The notes beneath the pieces are model-generated. The model made no database searches, was not told the origin of the DNA, and was given only the letters and a program-made list of their open reading frames with translations. The translations under genes and the position numbers were made by a program. Below are positions 1-6,911 of a stretch of 34,593 nucleotides of DNA, in pieces (within the stretch, counting starts at the first letter, position 1; every line of letters begins with the position of its first letter). The stretch spans positions 1 through 34,593 of IMG/VR virus record IMGVR_UViG_3300021964_000244; one strand, written 5' to 3'. The DNA comes from a virus.

Positions 1-87
1 AGACAAGCATTAAGAGATATTACTAACGGATTAACTACAGTAGCAGATGTTGAAGCTGTGGTATTCCCAGAGAAACCAGAGGCATAA
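1..87 (+). CDS. Tail fibre assembly chaperone-like protein, 3' end only
   Basis: The window opens inside a reading frame that runs from base 1 to a TAA at 85-87, giving 28 residues that end in FPEKPEA. It is nearly identical to the C-terminus of the complete 73-residue gene at 34136-34357, which resembles phage tail-fibre assembly chaperones (Phage_tail_APC type, with the typical YRQ.LRDI motif). It lies two bases before a receptor-binding protein gene, the same arrangement as at the other end of the window. Identity as a paralogue is seen directly; the chaperone role is inferred from family resemblance and position. Confidence 0.75.
   Translation, partial: RQALRDITNGLTTVADVEAVVFPEKPEA
1..87 (+). 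repeat. Copy 1 of 87-base repeat (chaperone 3' end)
   Basis: By hand alignment this segment matches 34271-34357 at about 81 of 87 bases, including one identical run of more than 30 bases near the stop codon. The partner copy lies at the other end of the window. Downstream sequence of the two copies differs in base composition although both encode related fibres. Confidence 0.85.
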
Positions 88-88
88 T

Positions 89-946
89 ATGAGCTATATC
101 GGTAGAGGAACAGAAAGCATATCCAATGTAGAGGTACTCGATAACTTAACATTTGATGGTTCAGCAAGTTACACCTTACAGAAATCATCAACTAACTTTG
201 TACCCTCGTCAGCTAATAACTTATTAATTAGTATTAGTGGTGTCGTACAGCAAGGGAACTTTAGTGTCAGTGGTAGTACAATTACCTTTGATACCACAGT
301 ATCTGCAAGTGATACTTGTGATTGGATATTACATTATGGTACAGGGTTAATAACGACTGTGGCAGACGGAGCGATTACAGAAGCGAAGTTAGGTAGTAAT
401 GCTGTTACCAATGCAAAGATTACAGATGGAACAATAGCTAATGCTAAATTAGCAAACTCATCAATTACTCTTAATGGAAGTGCAGTATCATTAGGTGGTA
501 GTGCTACTATTGGTGGTGGAAAAGTTTTACAATTTGTAAATGGAGTTTATTCAACTGAAACTGCTATAACATCTTCAACTCTTGCTGATACAGGAATGAG
601 TCTTAGTATTACTCCAACATCTTCTAGTTCTAAGATTTTTGTAATATTTCAGTGTATGGCAAGAATTACGAGAAGTAGTAATGCAGAAGTAGGTGCTAAA
701 TTCAAATTATTAAGAGGTACTTTAAGTAGGTGGGATGCACCCCCACAAACTTTTTATATGGGAGCAGGAGGTTCGTCATGGGTAGAACACGCCTCTAGTC
801 AAGTGTTCACATATTATGATGCACCCGCAACAACTTCATCTATTACTTATAAATTACAAGGTGCAACTAATGGTTCTGGACATACTTTAAAAGCACAAGC
901 ATCAAATGCTCAATCACAAATGACACTAATGGAGATAGAAGTATAA
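89..946 (+). CDS. Tail fibre / receptor-binding protein (MSYIGRG type)
   Basis: This 285-residue protein starts at the ATG at 89, one base after the previous stop; an in-frame ATG at 47 lies inside the upstream gene and is less likely. Residues 1-90 form an anchor-like domain (MSYIG, later VSGSTITF) also seen in the proteins starting at 32427 and 34358. Next comes a linker with ITNAKL-type repeats (AVTNAKITDGTIANAKLANSS), typical of phage fibre shafts. A C-terminal beta-rich domain ends in LMEIEV and resembles the end of the next protein. It is probably a tail fibre that binds the host surface. The fibre class is well supported; the receptor is unknown. Confidence 0.8.
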   Translation: MSYIGRGTESISNVEVLDNLTFDGSASYTLQKSSTNFVPSSANNLLISISGVVQQGNFSVSGSTITFDTTVSASDTCDWILHYGTGLITTVADGAITEAKLGSNAVTNAKITDGTIANAKLANSSITLNGSAVSLGGSATIGGGKVLQFVNGVYSTETAITSSTLADTGMSLSITPTSSSSKIFVIFQCMARITRSSNAEVGAKFKLLRGTLSRWDAPPQTFYMGAGGSSWVEHASSQVFTYYDAPATTSSITYKLQGATNGSGHTLKAQASNAQSQMTLMEIEV

Positions 947-1428
947 TGGCGTTAATCAGATTAAATAATCAATCAATCAGTTCTGTTACTGCTTTGCCTA
1001 GTGGCATTGATACAGGGAAAGTTTTACAAGTGCTTCAAGTAACATCATCGACAAGTATCAATAGTTCAAGTAATAGCTATACAGATATTTTAACATTAAA
1101 TTTCACACCTAGTGCAACATCTTCTAAAGTATATTTAATGGTTACTTGTCCGACAAGAAAAAGAGATTCATCAACTGGAGATAATTCTCTTGGTATTAGA
1201 ATAACAAAAGATGGGAGTAATCTTGTTGATTTTGGAAGATATATTGCTTGGAATAATAATCAAGATCCATACGCACAAGAAACAGCAAGTATGAATTATT
1301 TAGACAGTCCAAATACAACTTCTCAACTAACTTATGTGATGCAATTTAGAAGCATGAATGCTGGTGGAGTTAATGTTAATCATGACATTTCATTTTCATC
1401 ACTTACAGCTATGGAAATAGCGGGATAA
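946..1428 (+). CDS. Short tail fibre / tip protein
   Basis: This 160-residue protein overlaps the previous stop by one base (TAATG), so translation is probably coupled. It has a short N-terminal segment (MALIRLNNQSISSV), then GKVLQV and a beta-rich domain with SSKVYLMV and a terminal TAMEIAG. The C-terminal two thirds parallel the last domain of the upstream fibre (SSKIFVIF ... TLMEIEV), so the pair share a tip domain seen in many marine phage fibre genes. It could be a second receptor-binding protein or a tip subunit of the first. Confidence 0.65.
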   Translation: MALIRLNNQSISSVTALPSGIDTGKVLQVLQVTSSTSINSSSNSYTDILTLNFTPSATSSKVYLMVTCPTRKRDSSTGDNSLGIRITKDGSNLVDFGRYIAWNNNQDPYAQETASMNYLDSPNTTSQLTYVMQFRSMNAGGVNVNHDISFSSLTAMEIAG

Positions 1429-1446
1429 ATTTAAAAGGAGAAAACA

Positions 1447-1812
1447 ATGACAGACATAGCAACAGCAATACAATCTCTCAACAAAAAGGGTAACGTAAAC
1501 CACGAGTTTGTTGTTAGAGGTGAGCCAACTAACGAAGCAGAATACAACAGTAATGTTGATTATGTTTCTGGTGCAGATGCTAATGGTACTGCTATCTTTT
1601 CTGATACTAAGGCTTATACATGGTCTGAAGTAAGTGCTGAGAAAGCATTACTCCAAACTGAGTATGACAACAATGAGTATCAAAGAGATAGAGCCAGTGC
1701 TTATCCGTCAATCCAAGACCAGTTAGATATGCAATACTGGGATAGTGTTAATGGCACAACAACTTGGAGTGATAAGATAGCTGAAGTAAAAACAACATAT
1801 CCTAAAGGCTAA
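1447..1812 (+). CDS. Tail-fibre-associated chaperone-like protein
   Basis: This 121-residue protein has a good ribosome site (AAAGGAG) seven bases before the ATG. It is acidic and mostly helical in its second half. It contains YPSIQDQLDMQYWDSV and a C-terminal WSDKIAEVKTTYPKG, a pattern common in small phage genes directly after tail fibres and related to tail-assembly chaperone families. It closes the fibre cassette and is followed by TAATG coupling to the membrane genes. The chaperone role is inferred from family style and position. Confidence 0.6.
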   Translation: MTDIATAIQSLNKKGNVNHEFVVRGEPTNEAEYNSNVDYVSGADANGTAIFSDTKAYTWSEVSAEKALLQTEYDNNEYQRDRASAYPSIQDQLDMQYWDSVNGTTTWSDKIAEVKTTYPKG

Positions 1813-2024
1813 TGAACATAGACAGTAAAACCATAGGCATCATCATGGCGATAGCAGTACAATCTGTATCGCTTGTATGGTTTATATCTAAGATGGATAG
1901 CAGAATAGCTAACAATGAAAGAGATATGACTAGAATTATGGAGATGCACAAAGACTACGATAAGATGCGTAAACAACTTGATAGAATATCTTGGCTATTA
2001 GACCAAGACGCCCAAGCAAAATAA
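1812..2024 (+). CDS. Small membrane protein with coiled coil (lysis region)
   Basis: This 70-residue protein has one N-terminal transmembrane helix (about residues 7-25, GIIMAIAVQSVSLVWFI). A charged amphipathic helix rich in D, R, M and K follows. It starts with a one-base overlap (TAATG) on the preceding gene. One membrane span plus a coiled coil, next to holin-like genes, suggests a lysis accessory (spanin- or holin-like) role, but no signature is specific. Confidence 0.6.
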   Translation: MNIDSKTIGIIMAIAVQSVSLVWFISKMDSRIANNERDMTRIMEMHKDYDKMRKQLDRISWLLDQDAQAK

Positions 2025-2025
2025 A

Positions 2026-2232
2026 ATGACTATGAGTAGTGAGCAGAAACTAGCTAGGATAGAAGAAAAGCTAGATTCAATGCACAAGGATCTCACAAAA
2101 AGCCAATTAGATATAGAAGAATTAAAAAAAAGAATGAATATGGGAGCTGGTGGAATTAAAGCAATAGCAATATTTGGTAGTATTTTAATAGGAATTAGTC
2201 TATTTATTACTAAACTCTTAGGAATAAGATGA
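2026..2232 (+). CDS. XhlA-like holin/haemolysin-type membrane protein
   Basis: This 68-residue protein has an N-terminal coiled coil (about 5-40, ARIEEKLDSMHKDL) and a C-terminal transmembrane helix (about 45-64, KAIAIFGSILIGISLFI). This is the layout of the XhlA family, membrane proteins that take part in phage lysis. It mirrors the previous gene, whose span is N-terminal. An ATGA overlap couples it to the next gene. Topology is read directly; the family call is by resemblance. Confidence 0.6.
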   Translation: MTMSSEQKLARIEEKLDSMHKDLTKSQLDIEELKKRMNMGAGGIKAIAIFGSILIGISLFITKLLGIR

Positions 2233-2435
2233 AGGTATTGTTAATAATGTTTTTTTGCATACAAGATCCTTTATTAGAATTACAAAATACCTGTTTAATG
2301 GAATATACCAATAAACAATTTAACTCAGTTAATGAATGTGTTAATGAAGTTAATAAAATTAAATCTGAATTTGAGTATCTTCCTGATCTTTATATAACAG
2401 GATTTTGCACAAGTAAAAGTATACAAAACACATAA
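2229..2435 (+). CDS. Small secreted/membrane cysteine-containing protein
   Basis: This 68-residue protein overlaps the previous gene by four bases (ATGA). It begins with a short hydrophobic stretch (MKVLLIMFF) and has four cysteines in spaced positions (CIQDP, NTC, NECV, FCTS). Similar small cysteine proteins follow holin-like genes in other marine phages, usually unannotated. It may be exported and disulphide-bonded. Function unknown. Confidence 0.5.
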   Translation: MKVLLIMFFCIQDPLLELQNTCLMEYTNKQFNSVNECVNEVNKIKSEFEYLPDLYITGFCTSKSIQNT

Positions 2436-2454
2436 AATCAAATAAATTTATTTC

Positions 2455-3159
2455 GTGTCAAAGCGAATATTAGTGATATCGGATTGTCATTTTCCATATC
2501 ATCACGAATCATTGTTTCCTTTTTTAAGGAAATTAAATAAACAATACAAACCAGATACAGTCGTTCACATAGGAGATGAAATGGATTGGCATAGTATTAA
2601 TGTCAGCCATGTTATTAATCCAGACTTACCTTCACCAGCTGATGAATTACTTGGTGGAAGGTCTTTGTGTCAGCAGTTGGAGAAAATATTTCCTAAGATG
2701 ACTTTATTAGAAAGTAATCATGGCTCTATGATTTTAAGAAGGGCCATGGCAAAAGGCATGTCTAAATTCTTTATTAAAGATTATAATGAAATATTAGAAG
2801 TAGGCAAAGGATGGCAATGGAAAGAAAAGCATATTATAGAAACAGAGAAAGGTAAGATTTTATTCGCACATCAGTTTTGTAGAGATATAGCAAAAGCTGT
2901 TAGAGAGAGTGCAATGTCTTGTGTACAAGGACACTTTCATACAGTTTCTGAAATTAAATATGTTGCAAATGATTTCCATTTAAATTGGGGTATGAGTACT
3001 GGATGTTTAGTAGATAAGAAGTCATTGGCAATGGCATATATGAAAGTAAATTTGTCTAAGCCAGTTTTGTCTTGTGGAGTTATTACAGAAGGTATACCTT
3101 ACATTGTTCCTATGGTTCTAAATTCTAACGGATCATGGGATAATAATATATATTTATAA
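2455..3159 (+). CDS. Calcineurin-like metallophosphoesterase
   Basis: This 234-residue protein starts at GTG with no clear ribosome site. It shows the metallophosphoesterase metal-binding set: D10 and H12 in SDCHFP, G40-D41 with D44 in GDEMDW, N88-H89 in ESNHGS, H139 in FAHQ and H160/H162 in GHFHT. The usual GNHE box reads SNHG. The fold hydrolyses phosphodiesters or monoesters using two metal ions. Such genes are common in marine phages without a known substrate. It lies between small lysis-region genes and the three-TM holin, so a role in lysis, nucleotide processing or defence evasion cannot be separated. Confidence 0.85.
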   Translation: MSKRILVISDCHFPYHHESLFPFLRKLNKQYKPDTVVHIGDEMDWHSINVSHVINPDLPSPADELLGGRSLCQQLEKIFPKMTLLESNHGSMILRRAMAKGMSKFFIKDYNEILEVGKGWQWKEKHIIETEKGKILFAHQFCRDIAKAVRESAMSCVQGHFHTVSEIKYVANDFHLNWGMSTGCLVDKKSLAMAYMKVNLSKPVLSCGVITEGIPYIVPMVLNSNGSWDNNIYL

Positions 3160-3169
3160 GGAGAATATT

Positions 3170-3283
3170 ATGAAAGATATTATGTCAAAATGTATAGATC
3201 AATGGAATAAGTTAAACAATAATGCAAAGATATTTGTGTGTGCTTTAGCTGTTCTAATAATCTATGGAATAATATTTGGATGA
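3170..3283 (+). CDS. 37-residue single-TM protein
   Basis: A strong ribosome site (AAGGAG) precedes an ATG at 3170. The 37 residues contain a charged N-terminal half (KCIDQWNKLNNNAK) and a single transmembrane helix (IFVCALAVLIIYGIIFG) running to the stop. The stop overlaps the next start as ATGA, the coupling used elsewhere in this operon. Its place directly before a three-TM holin suggests a holin partner or antiholin; this is inference. Confidence 0.65.
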   Translation: MKDIMSKCIDQWNKLNNNAKIFVCALAVLIIYGIIFG

Positions 3284-3681
3284 TTAATTTACTAGGTGCG
3301 TTAGGTCCTATTGCTAAGATTGCATTAGGTGTTGTTGATAAGTCAGTTAGTGATAAGGATTTGAAAGAGAAGTTAAAGGCTGAGATTTCACAACAACTAC
3401 TAACTAACGATAGTAAAGAACTACAAGCAGCAGCATCTATTATTCAAACAGAAGCTGGAAGTAAGCATTGGCTTACTGCAACATGGCGACCAGCCCTGAT
3501 GTGGATCTGTATCATAGTAATTTTTAATAATTACATATTGATGCCATTCGCTAATATCATTTTCGGTACATCCATAGAGCTGTCTATACCTGATCCTATG
3601 TGGAATCTTCTAACAATTGGTGTTGGAGGGTATATTGCTGGTAGATCAGGTGAAAAGATAGCTGAGAACTGGAAAAAATAG
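3280..3681 (+). CDS. Three-TM holin (GTA_holin_3TM type)
   Basis: The ATG at 3280 overlaps the preceding stop (ATGA), giving 133 residues; a start at 3238 would run through the small TM gene and is rejected. The protein has an N-terminal amphipathic helix (LLGALGPIAKIALGVVDK), a charged middle, then WLTATWRPALMW, a span over IIVIFNNYILMPF and a last span in LLTIGVGGYIAGRSGEK. These are hallmarks of the three-TM holins of gene transfer agents and phages, which permeabilise the inner membrane at lysis. It is the last gene of the rightward operon and is followed by a hairpin terminator. Confidence 0.8.
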   Translation: MINLLGALGPIAKIALGVVDKSVSDKDLKEKLKAEISQQLLTNDSKELQAAASIIQTEAGSKHWLTATWRPALMWICIIVIFNNYILMPFANIIFGTSIELSIPDPMWNLLTIGVGGYIAGRSGEKIAENWKK

Positions 3682-3693
3682 GCTTTTAAAGCT

Positions 3694-3726
3694 CATACAG
3701 GGGGTATTTATATGTTCCCCTGTATG
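3694..3726. terminator. Bidirectional hairpin terminator between convergent operons
   Basis: A perfect 10-bp stem (3694-3703 with 3717-3726, CATACAGGGG paired to CCCCTGTATG) has a 13-base loop. On the plus strand a T-rich stretch (about 3735-3741) follows shortly after. On the minus strand short T-runs follow the stem. It sits exactly between the last rightward gene (ends 3681) and the last leftward gene (ends 3740). Confidence 0.8.
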
Positions 3727-3739
3727 ATTAAGTGTCTTT

Positions 3740-4162
3740 TTAAAAAGGGATATCTGTAGAATCGTCATCTAAAGATTTTAAGACTTTAGTATCTACAGGA
3801 GTACCTTTGTTAGATGAACCCTCTGGTTTGCCTATCATTTTTAACATACCTTTGAATTTAGCTACAACTATCTCGGTAGTATATTTAGTTACTCCGTCTT
3901 GTTCATACTTTCTGGTTTCGATTTGACCTTCAATATATAAAGTCTGACCTTTCTTACAGTATTTTTCTACTGTGTCGGCAATCATAGGATCAAACACAAC
4001 TACATTATGCCATTGTGTTTTTTCTGTGGTTTCACCATCTTTGTTTTTGAATCTTTCGTTAGTAGCTAGATTGAGTCTAGCAAACTTAGATTCGGTTGAT
4101 GTTATTTTGATCTCTGGATCAGCACCCAGATTTCCAAGTAGTATTGCTTTATTGATTGTCAT
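3740..4162 (-). CDS. ssb: Single-stranded DNA-binding protein
   Basis: This 140-residue protein has the bacterial SSB OB-fold pattern: NKAILLGNLGADPEI at the N-terminus, LATNERF, the WHNVVVFD strand, and YCKKGQTLYIEGQIETRKYEQDG. It ends in the acidic tip DDDSTDIPF, the tail that recruits partner proteins in this family. A ribosome site (AGGAG) lies before the ATG. It coats single-stranded DNA during replication and recombination. It is the last gene of the leftward operon, downstream of annealase and exonuclease genes that act on the same substrate. Confidence 0.95.
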   Translation of the reverse strand: MTINKAILLGNLGADPEIKITSTESKFARLNLATNERFKNKDGETTEKTQWHNVVVFDPMIADTVEKYCKKGQTLYIEGQIETRKYEQDGVTKYTTEIVVAKFKGMLKMIGKPEGSSNKGTPVDTKVLKSLDDDSTDIPF

Positions 4163-4164
4163 AT

Positions 4165-4377
4165 TTATCTCCTATCTTTTTTAAGATGTTTGTCTGGCAT
4201 TTTAGTTATATCCATAAAATATCTTTTATCATCAGAATCTTCCAAAACCATTCTAATTTGATGTTCATTTACATGTATTATTTCTCTTACTTGAGGTTTT
4301 AGTTCTAAATTTTTAATAAATTCAGGATCATCAAGATATTCAAATATACGAATAAATAAAATATGGAATGAGTTCAT
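4165..4377 (-). CDS. Hypothetical protein
   Basis: This 70-residue protein begins MNSFHILFIRIFEYLDD. I prefer the ATG at 4377 to an in-frame start at 4428 because AAGGAG stands six bases before it. The sequence is mixed-charge with a strand-rich middle (REIIHVNEHQIRMVLED) and a basic C-terminus (HLKKDRR). It lies two bases before ssb and is probably co-transcribed with it. I do not recognise a family. Confidence 0.6.
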   Translation of the reverse strand: MNSFHILFIRIFEYLDDPEFIKNLELKPQVREIIHVNEHQIRMVLEDSDDKRYFMDITKMPDKHLKKDRR

Positions 4378-4394
4378 ATTTATCTCCTTTCTTA

Positions 4395-4604
4395 CTATCG
4401 TAAATCGTCGTGTCGCTCTCTGACACATTCATCAATCACACTATCTAAATATGATCTACCAAGAAATGTTAAATACATTAGCTTTTTGTACCAAGGGATT
4501 CCTTTGTAAATATTATGACATACTTCGTAATGATTTTCACCATCATAATTTTCTACCAAAGATATACATATATCGTGGTAGCACATATCAGGCATTGTTT
4601 TCAT
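4395..4604 (-). CDS. Hypothetical protein
   Basis: This 69-residue protein has a good ribosome site (GAAAGGA) before its ATG. It contains three cysteines and several histidines in the N-terminal half (MCYHDIC, YEVCHNIY), a short hydrophobic stretch (LMYLTFLG) and a charged C-terminus. A metal-binding role is possible but not shown. It overlaps the zinc-ribbon gene by 17 bases. Function unknown. Confidence 0.55.
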   Translation of the reverse strand: MKTMPDMCYHDICISLVENYDGENHYEVCHNIYKGIPWYKKLMYLTFLGRSYLDSVIDECVRERHDDLR

Positions 4605-4746
4605 TGTTTTCCTTTCTATTATAACAAACTATACATTTGTATTCTGTTTTATTTTTTATCATCATAGCTCTCGTATATTTTTTGTTACAAGTAATACAAA
4701 ACTCAATAATAAAACTTTCGTCTATTAGTTCTGTAACATGATTCAT
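4588..4746 (-). CDS. Small zinc-ribbon-like protein
   Basis: Read from the ATG at 4746 this is a 52-residue protein with two CxxC knuckles (CITC and CIVC) separated by about 20 residues that include KKYTRAMM. This is the layout of a minimal zinc ribbon, likely to bind DNA, RNA or protein. A TTG start at 4830 would add 28 residues, but that stretch contains overlapping inverted repeats better explained as an untranslated leader, and neither start has a clear ribosome site. It lies in the recombination operon between the annealase and ssb. Confidence 0.55.
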   Translation of the reverse strand: MNHVTELIDESFIIEFCITCNKKYTRAMMIKNKTEYKCIVCYNRKENNENNA

Positions 4747-4757
4747 TTTCAGTTTAA

Positions 4758-4805
4758 GGGAGTGGTGAAGATGACCACTTTGGATTAAGAAGGACACCAC
4801 TCCCC
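4758..4805 (-). promoter_or_regulatory. Leader element with competing hairpins
   Basis: A perfect 10-bp inverted repeat (4758-4767 with 4795-4804), extended by a possible G-U pair on the minus strand, encloses 27 bases. Within that loop a second ACCACT (4774-4779) can pair with the same AGTGGT (4761-4766) that the longer stem uses. The two hairpins exclude each other. The element lies about 12 bases upstream of the preferred ATG of the zinc-ribbon gene and just after the annealase stop. The layout fits an attenuator or translational switch. The pairing is seen directly; regulation is inference. Confidence 0.45.
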
Positions 4806-4835
4806 AGTTAGAACACTCCTTCTCATCCAACTGTT

Positions 4836-5297
4836 TTAGGATATCTTGGTTACTTTATCAGTACCAATACCTAAATCTTTTTTGACTTGTTCAACATACT
4901 TACTGTTTTCGAACAAGCCTAAAAATACATCTGCTGACATACCTAGATGACTAAAAGCTTTTGTTAAAGCATCAGTCATTACTTTCTTACCAGCTTCGTC
5001 ATCTAATTTACCTTTTGAATTTTTTAAAGGTAGTAATGAACATACTGGGCCATAGCAGTTATCTTTGTTTGAAGTCCATACTTTAACTTCTGCTGAAATG
5101 TATTCATCAGCATAATGATACTTAACATCATAACCCCAACCTTGTCCTACTGGACCAAAGATTTCGGTCATTTTGCCAATTTGATACATAGGATCAATGC
5201 TTGTAAAACCACGACCAAAAGTTACTTCTTTAGTAAATCTTGGATCAGTTACTTTGATACGATCCCATATAGCTTTATTATTGTTTTGTTCGGTCAT
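4836..5297 (-). CDS. Rad52/Erf-superfamily-like ssDNA annealing protein
   Basis: This 153-residue protein has the pattern of short phage annealases: KVTDPRFTKEV, then GRGFTSIDPMYQIGKMTEIFGPVGQGWGYDV, and a helical DEAGKKVMTDALTKAFSHLGMSADVFLG near the C-terminus. Such proteins pair complementary single strands. Its ribosome site is AAAGGA and its start overlaps the upstream gene by four bases. A YqaJ-type exonuclease one gene upstream and SSB downstream form the usual exonuclease-annealase-SSB set. The exact subfamily (Erf, Sak or another) cannot be set without profile search. Confidence 0.7.
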   Translation of the reverse strand: MTEQNNNKAIWDRIKVTDPRFTKEVTFGRGFTSIDPMYQIGKMTEIFGPVGQGWGYDVKYHYADEYISAEVKVWTSNKDNCYGPVCSLLPLKNSKGKLDDEAGKKVMTDALTKAFSHLGMSADVFLGLFENSKYVEQVKKDLGIGTDKVTKIS

Positions 5298-5605
5298 TTA
5301 AACATCCTTTCAATGTTGTCTTTATGTACCCATACAATAACATTTCTGTTATTAGTATTTTTTCTTCTCATATCAGAATCTACAATAACATTATTCTTAG
5401 ACAATTCTGTAATTCTAGCTCTAATACTGATTAGATTTTCTTTTAAATAGATAGCTACTTCATCACCTGTCATACCTAATACAAAATACTTTAATAAATC
5501 TTCTATCTTGTACATAAGCTTAGCTTTTCTATAGATATCTATTTTTTTAGCTGATTCTTTACTAGTAGTTTTATTAGTATAACCAGCTGTATTTGGATAA
5601 GTCAT
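5294..5605 (-). CDS. Winged-helix DNA-binding protein
   Basis: This 103-residue protein has a very strong ribosome site (GAGGAG). After a polar N-terminus, residues about 45-97 read as a winged helix: TGDEVAIYLKENLISIRARITELSKNNVIVDSD followed by a basic wing (RRKNTNN) and a strand (NVIVWVHK). The helix-turn-helix resembles small phage proteins found beside recombination genes. It overlaps both neighbours by four bases (ATGA). It may regulate the operon or assist replication. Confidence 0.65.
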   Translation of the reverse strand: MTYPNTAGYTNKTTSKESAKKIDIYRKAKLMYKIEDLLKYFVLGMTGDEVAIYLKENLISIRARITELSKNNVIVDSDMRRKNTNNRNVIVWVHKDNIERMFK

Positions 5606-6249
5606 TTTATCTCCTCTATTAAATATTGTGTTTTACGTTTCTTTTGATAATCCTCATACCAATCATGGTGAGGTATTGTTTTATCACTGATACATAAATA
5701 CAAATACTTTTCTGCTAATACTAGATCAGCAATATATTTATCATCTCTATCTACCTTAAAAATATGATGATTCATATTCCCAGAAAATATTGATAGATAT
5801 GATTGACTGAAGTCTAATACATTCATGTAATGTTGTAACTGACCATAGTATTTTTGTACCTGATCTGTTACAGGTTTAAAAGGATTAGTATGCTTAGCTT
5901 CAAAGATAGCTTCTTCGCCAGCTCTATCTCCTTTTTCATTTGAATGAATTAGTCCGTCTACTCTAGCATGAGCATATGGTTTATCTGGATCAGTCCATAT
6001 ACTATTAGAAGTATGAACTGGTAATCCAGTTACTTTAGTAAACCATATTCGGTTTAGTTCTTCGGTTGCTATACCCATTTGCACAGGTAATACATCAGAT
6101 AGATCAGTAGTTACTTCATTGATCTTATCTTCGACAATCTTACGCCATTCGGCATAAGTACCTAGAACAATATTGTTAGCATCACTGCCACCAATAGTTT
6201 TTAAGACCTTAAATTCTGTAGTCTTTTCTTGTGTTTGTAGTCCTTCCAT
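5602..6249 (-). CDS. YqaJ-like recombination exonuclease (PD-(D/E)XK)
   Basis: This 215-residue protein carries the YqaJ/lambda-exo nuclease motifs in order: IGGSD (19-23), GIATEE (59-64), ARVDG with D98, the core E117-A-K119 in IFEAKH, and YYGQLQHYM with Q137 and H140. The enzyme digests one strand of duplex DNA 5' to 3' to leave tails for the annealase encoded two genes downstream. Its start lies inside the previous gene (49-base overlap) after an AAGGGG site. Family length (about 200 residues) is normal. Nuclease assignment is strong. Confidence 0.88.
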   Translation of the reverse strand: MEGLQTQEKTTEFKVLKTIGGSDANNIVLGTYAEWRKIVEDKINEVTTDLSDVLPVQMGIATEELNRIWFTKVTGLPVHTSNSIWTDPDKPYAHARVDGLIHSNEKGDRAGEEAIFEAKHTNPFKPVTDQVQKYYGQLQHYMNVLDFSQSYLSIFSGNMNHHIFKVDRDDKYIADLVLAEKYLYLCISDKTIPHHDWYEDYQKKRKTQYLIEEIK

Positions 6250-6491
6250 TCTTCTATTTCCCCTTTATATTTTGCATATAACAATTCAGCTTGATAATAT
6301 ACAATTTTGTTTTCGGCTACTTTTTTTGAATTATATAAATAATCAAACCATTTAGCTTTATTATAGTCTAAATATTTGTAACCTAATTTAGTAATAAACT
6401 CTCTTTTCTTTTGCTTACGTTCCATTGGAGAAAGTTTATTATCTTCTAGTTGTTTAGCTAGTTTCTGAAAAATGTCATTGATATTCTTCAT
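6201..6491 (-). CDS. Hypothetical helical protein
   Basis: This 96-residue, very lysine-rich protein (FQKLAKQLEDNKLSPMERKQKKREF, then AKWFDYLYNSKK and a basic C-terminus) looks wholly helical. An AAGGA site stands nine bases before its ATG. Its last 49 bases overlap the exonuclease gene, so the two are probably co-translated. A nucleic-acid-binding accessory role to the nuclease is possible. I do not recognise a family. Confidence 0.6.
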   Translation of the reverse strand: MKNINDIFQKLAKQLEDNKLSPMERKQKKREFITKLGYKYLDYNKAKWFDYLYNSKKVAENKIVYYQAELLYAKYKGEIEEWKDYKHKKRLQNLRS

Positions 6492-6660
6492 TAATTAAAT
6501 CCTTCCAGTTATCAAAAACAGCTTTATTTACATCTTCATGTAAAACTTTTAAATTACCTACATGGATTTCGGTAGGAGAACCGATATTTTTATTAATATT
6601 ATTAATCTCATCTTTTGTTAATGAGATATATAATTTCTTATTTTGATATACTATTCTCAT
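6475..6660 (-). CDS. Hypothetical protein
   Basis: This 61-residue protein (MRIVYQNKKLYISLTKDEINNI ...) has a GAGG ribosome site. It overlaps the regulator gene upstream by 23 bases and the helical protein downstream by 17. The first half looks like beta strands, the second like one acidic helix (VNKAVFDNWKDLINEEY). No motif is recognised. Confidence 0.55.
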   Translation of the reverse strand: MRIVYQNKKLYISLTKDEINNINKNIGSPTEIHVGNLKVLHEDVNKAVFDNWKDLINEEYQ

Positions 6661-6883
6661 CTTTCCTCAATTCTAATATAATATCACAATCTAGTGCATC
6701 AGCCCAGCAACAAAACAAATAGCCACTCGGTTTTCTAATACCGACTTCCCATTTTGATACTAAGCCTTTAGCTACTCCTAGAATATCATCTAGATTAGCT
6801 TGTGTTATTCCTTTTCTATTTCTAGCTTCTACGAATTGAGGAATTATTTTAGTAAAAAATCTTTTGCCTAAAGCATATTCCAT
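6638..6883 (-). CDS. XRE/Cro-CI type DNA-binding regulator
   Basis: Read from the ATG at 6883 this is an 81-residue protein; a TTG at 6889 would add two residues, and neither start has a clear ribosome site. The central part (about 18-62) is an XRE helix-turn-helix: ARNRKGITQANLDDILGVAKGLVSKWEVGIRKPS followed by WADALDC. It is one of two likely transcription factors here (the other is at 5294-5605). It is the first gene after the structured RNA block and lies about 30 bases downstream of that block's last hairpin. Whether it is a repressor of early genes or a Cro-like switch is not shown. Confidence 0.8.
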   Translation of the reverse strand: MEYALGKRFFTKIIPQFVEARNRKGITQANLDDILGVAKGLVSKWEVGIRKPSGYLFCCWADALDCDIILELRKDENSISK

Positions 6884-6911
6884 ATCCAAGAAGTAATGTT
6901 TTTTTATACGA

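Noticed and set aside
2436-2454. Alternative start search before the metallophosphoesterase
   Set aside because: No ATG or ribosome site was found in this spacer. The GTG at 2455 directly precedes the conserved first strand, so it was kept.
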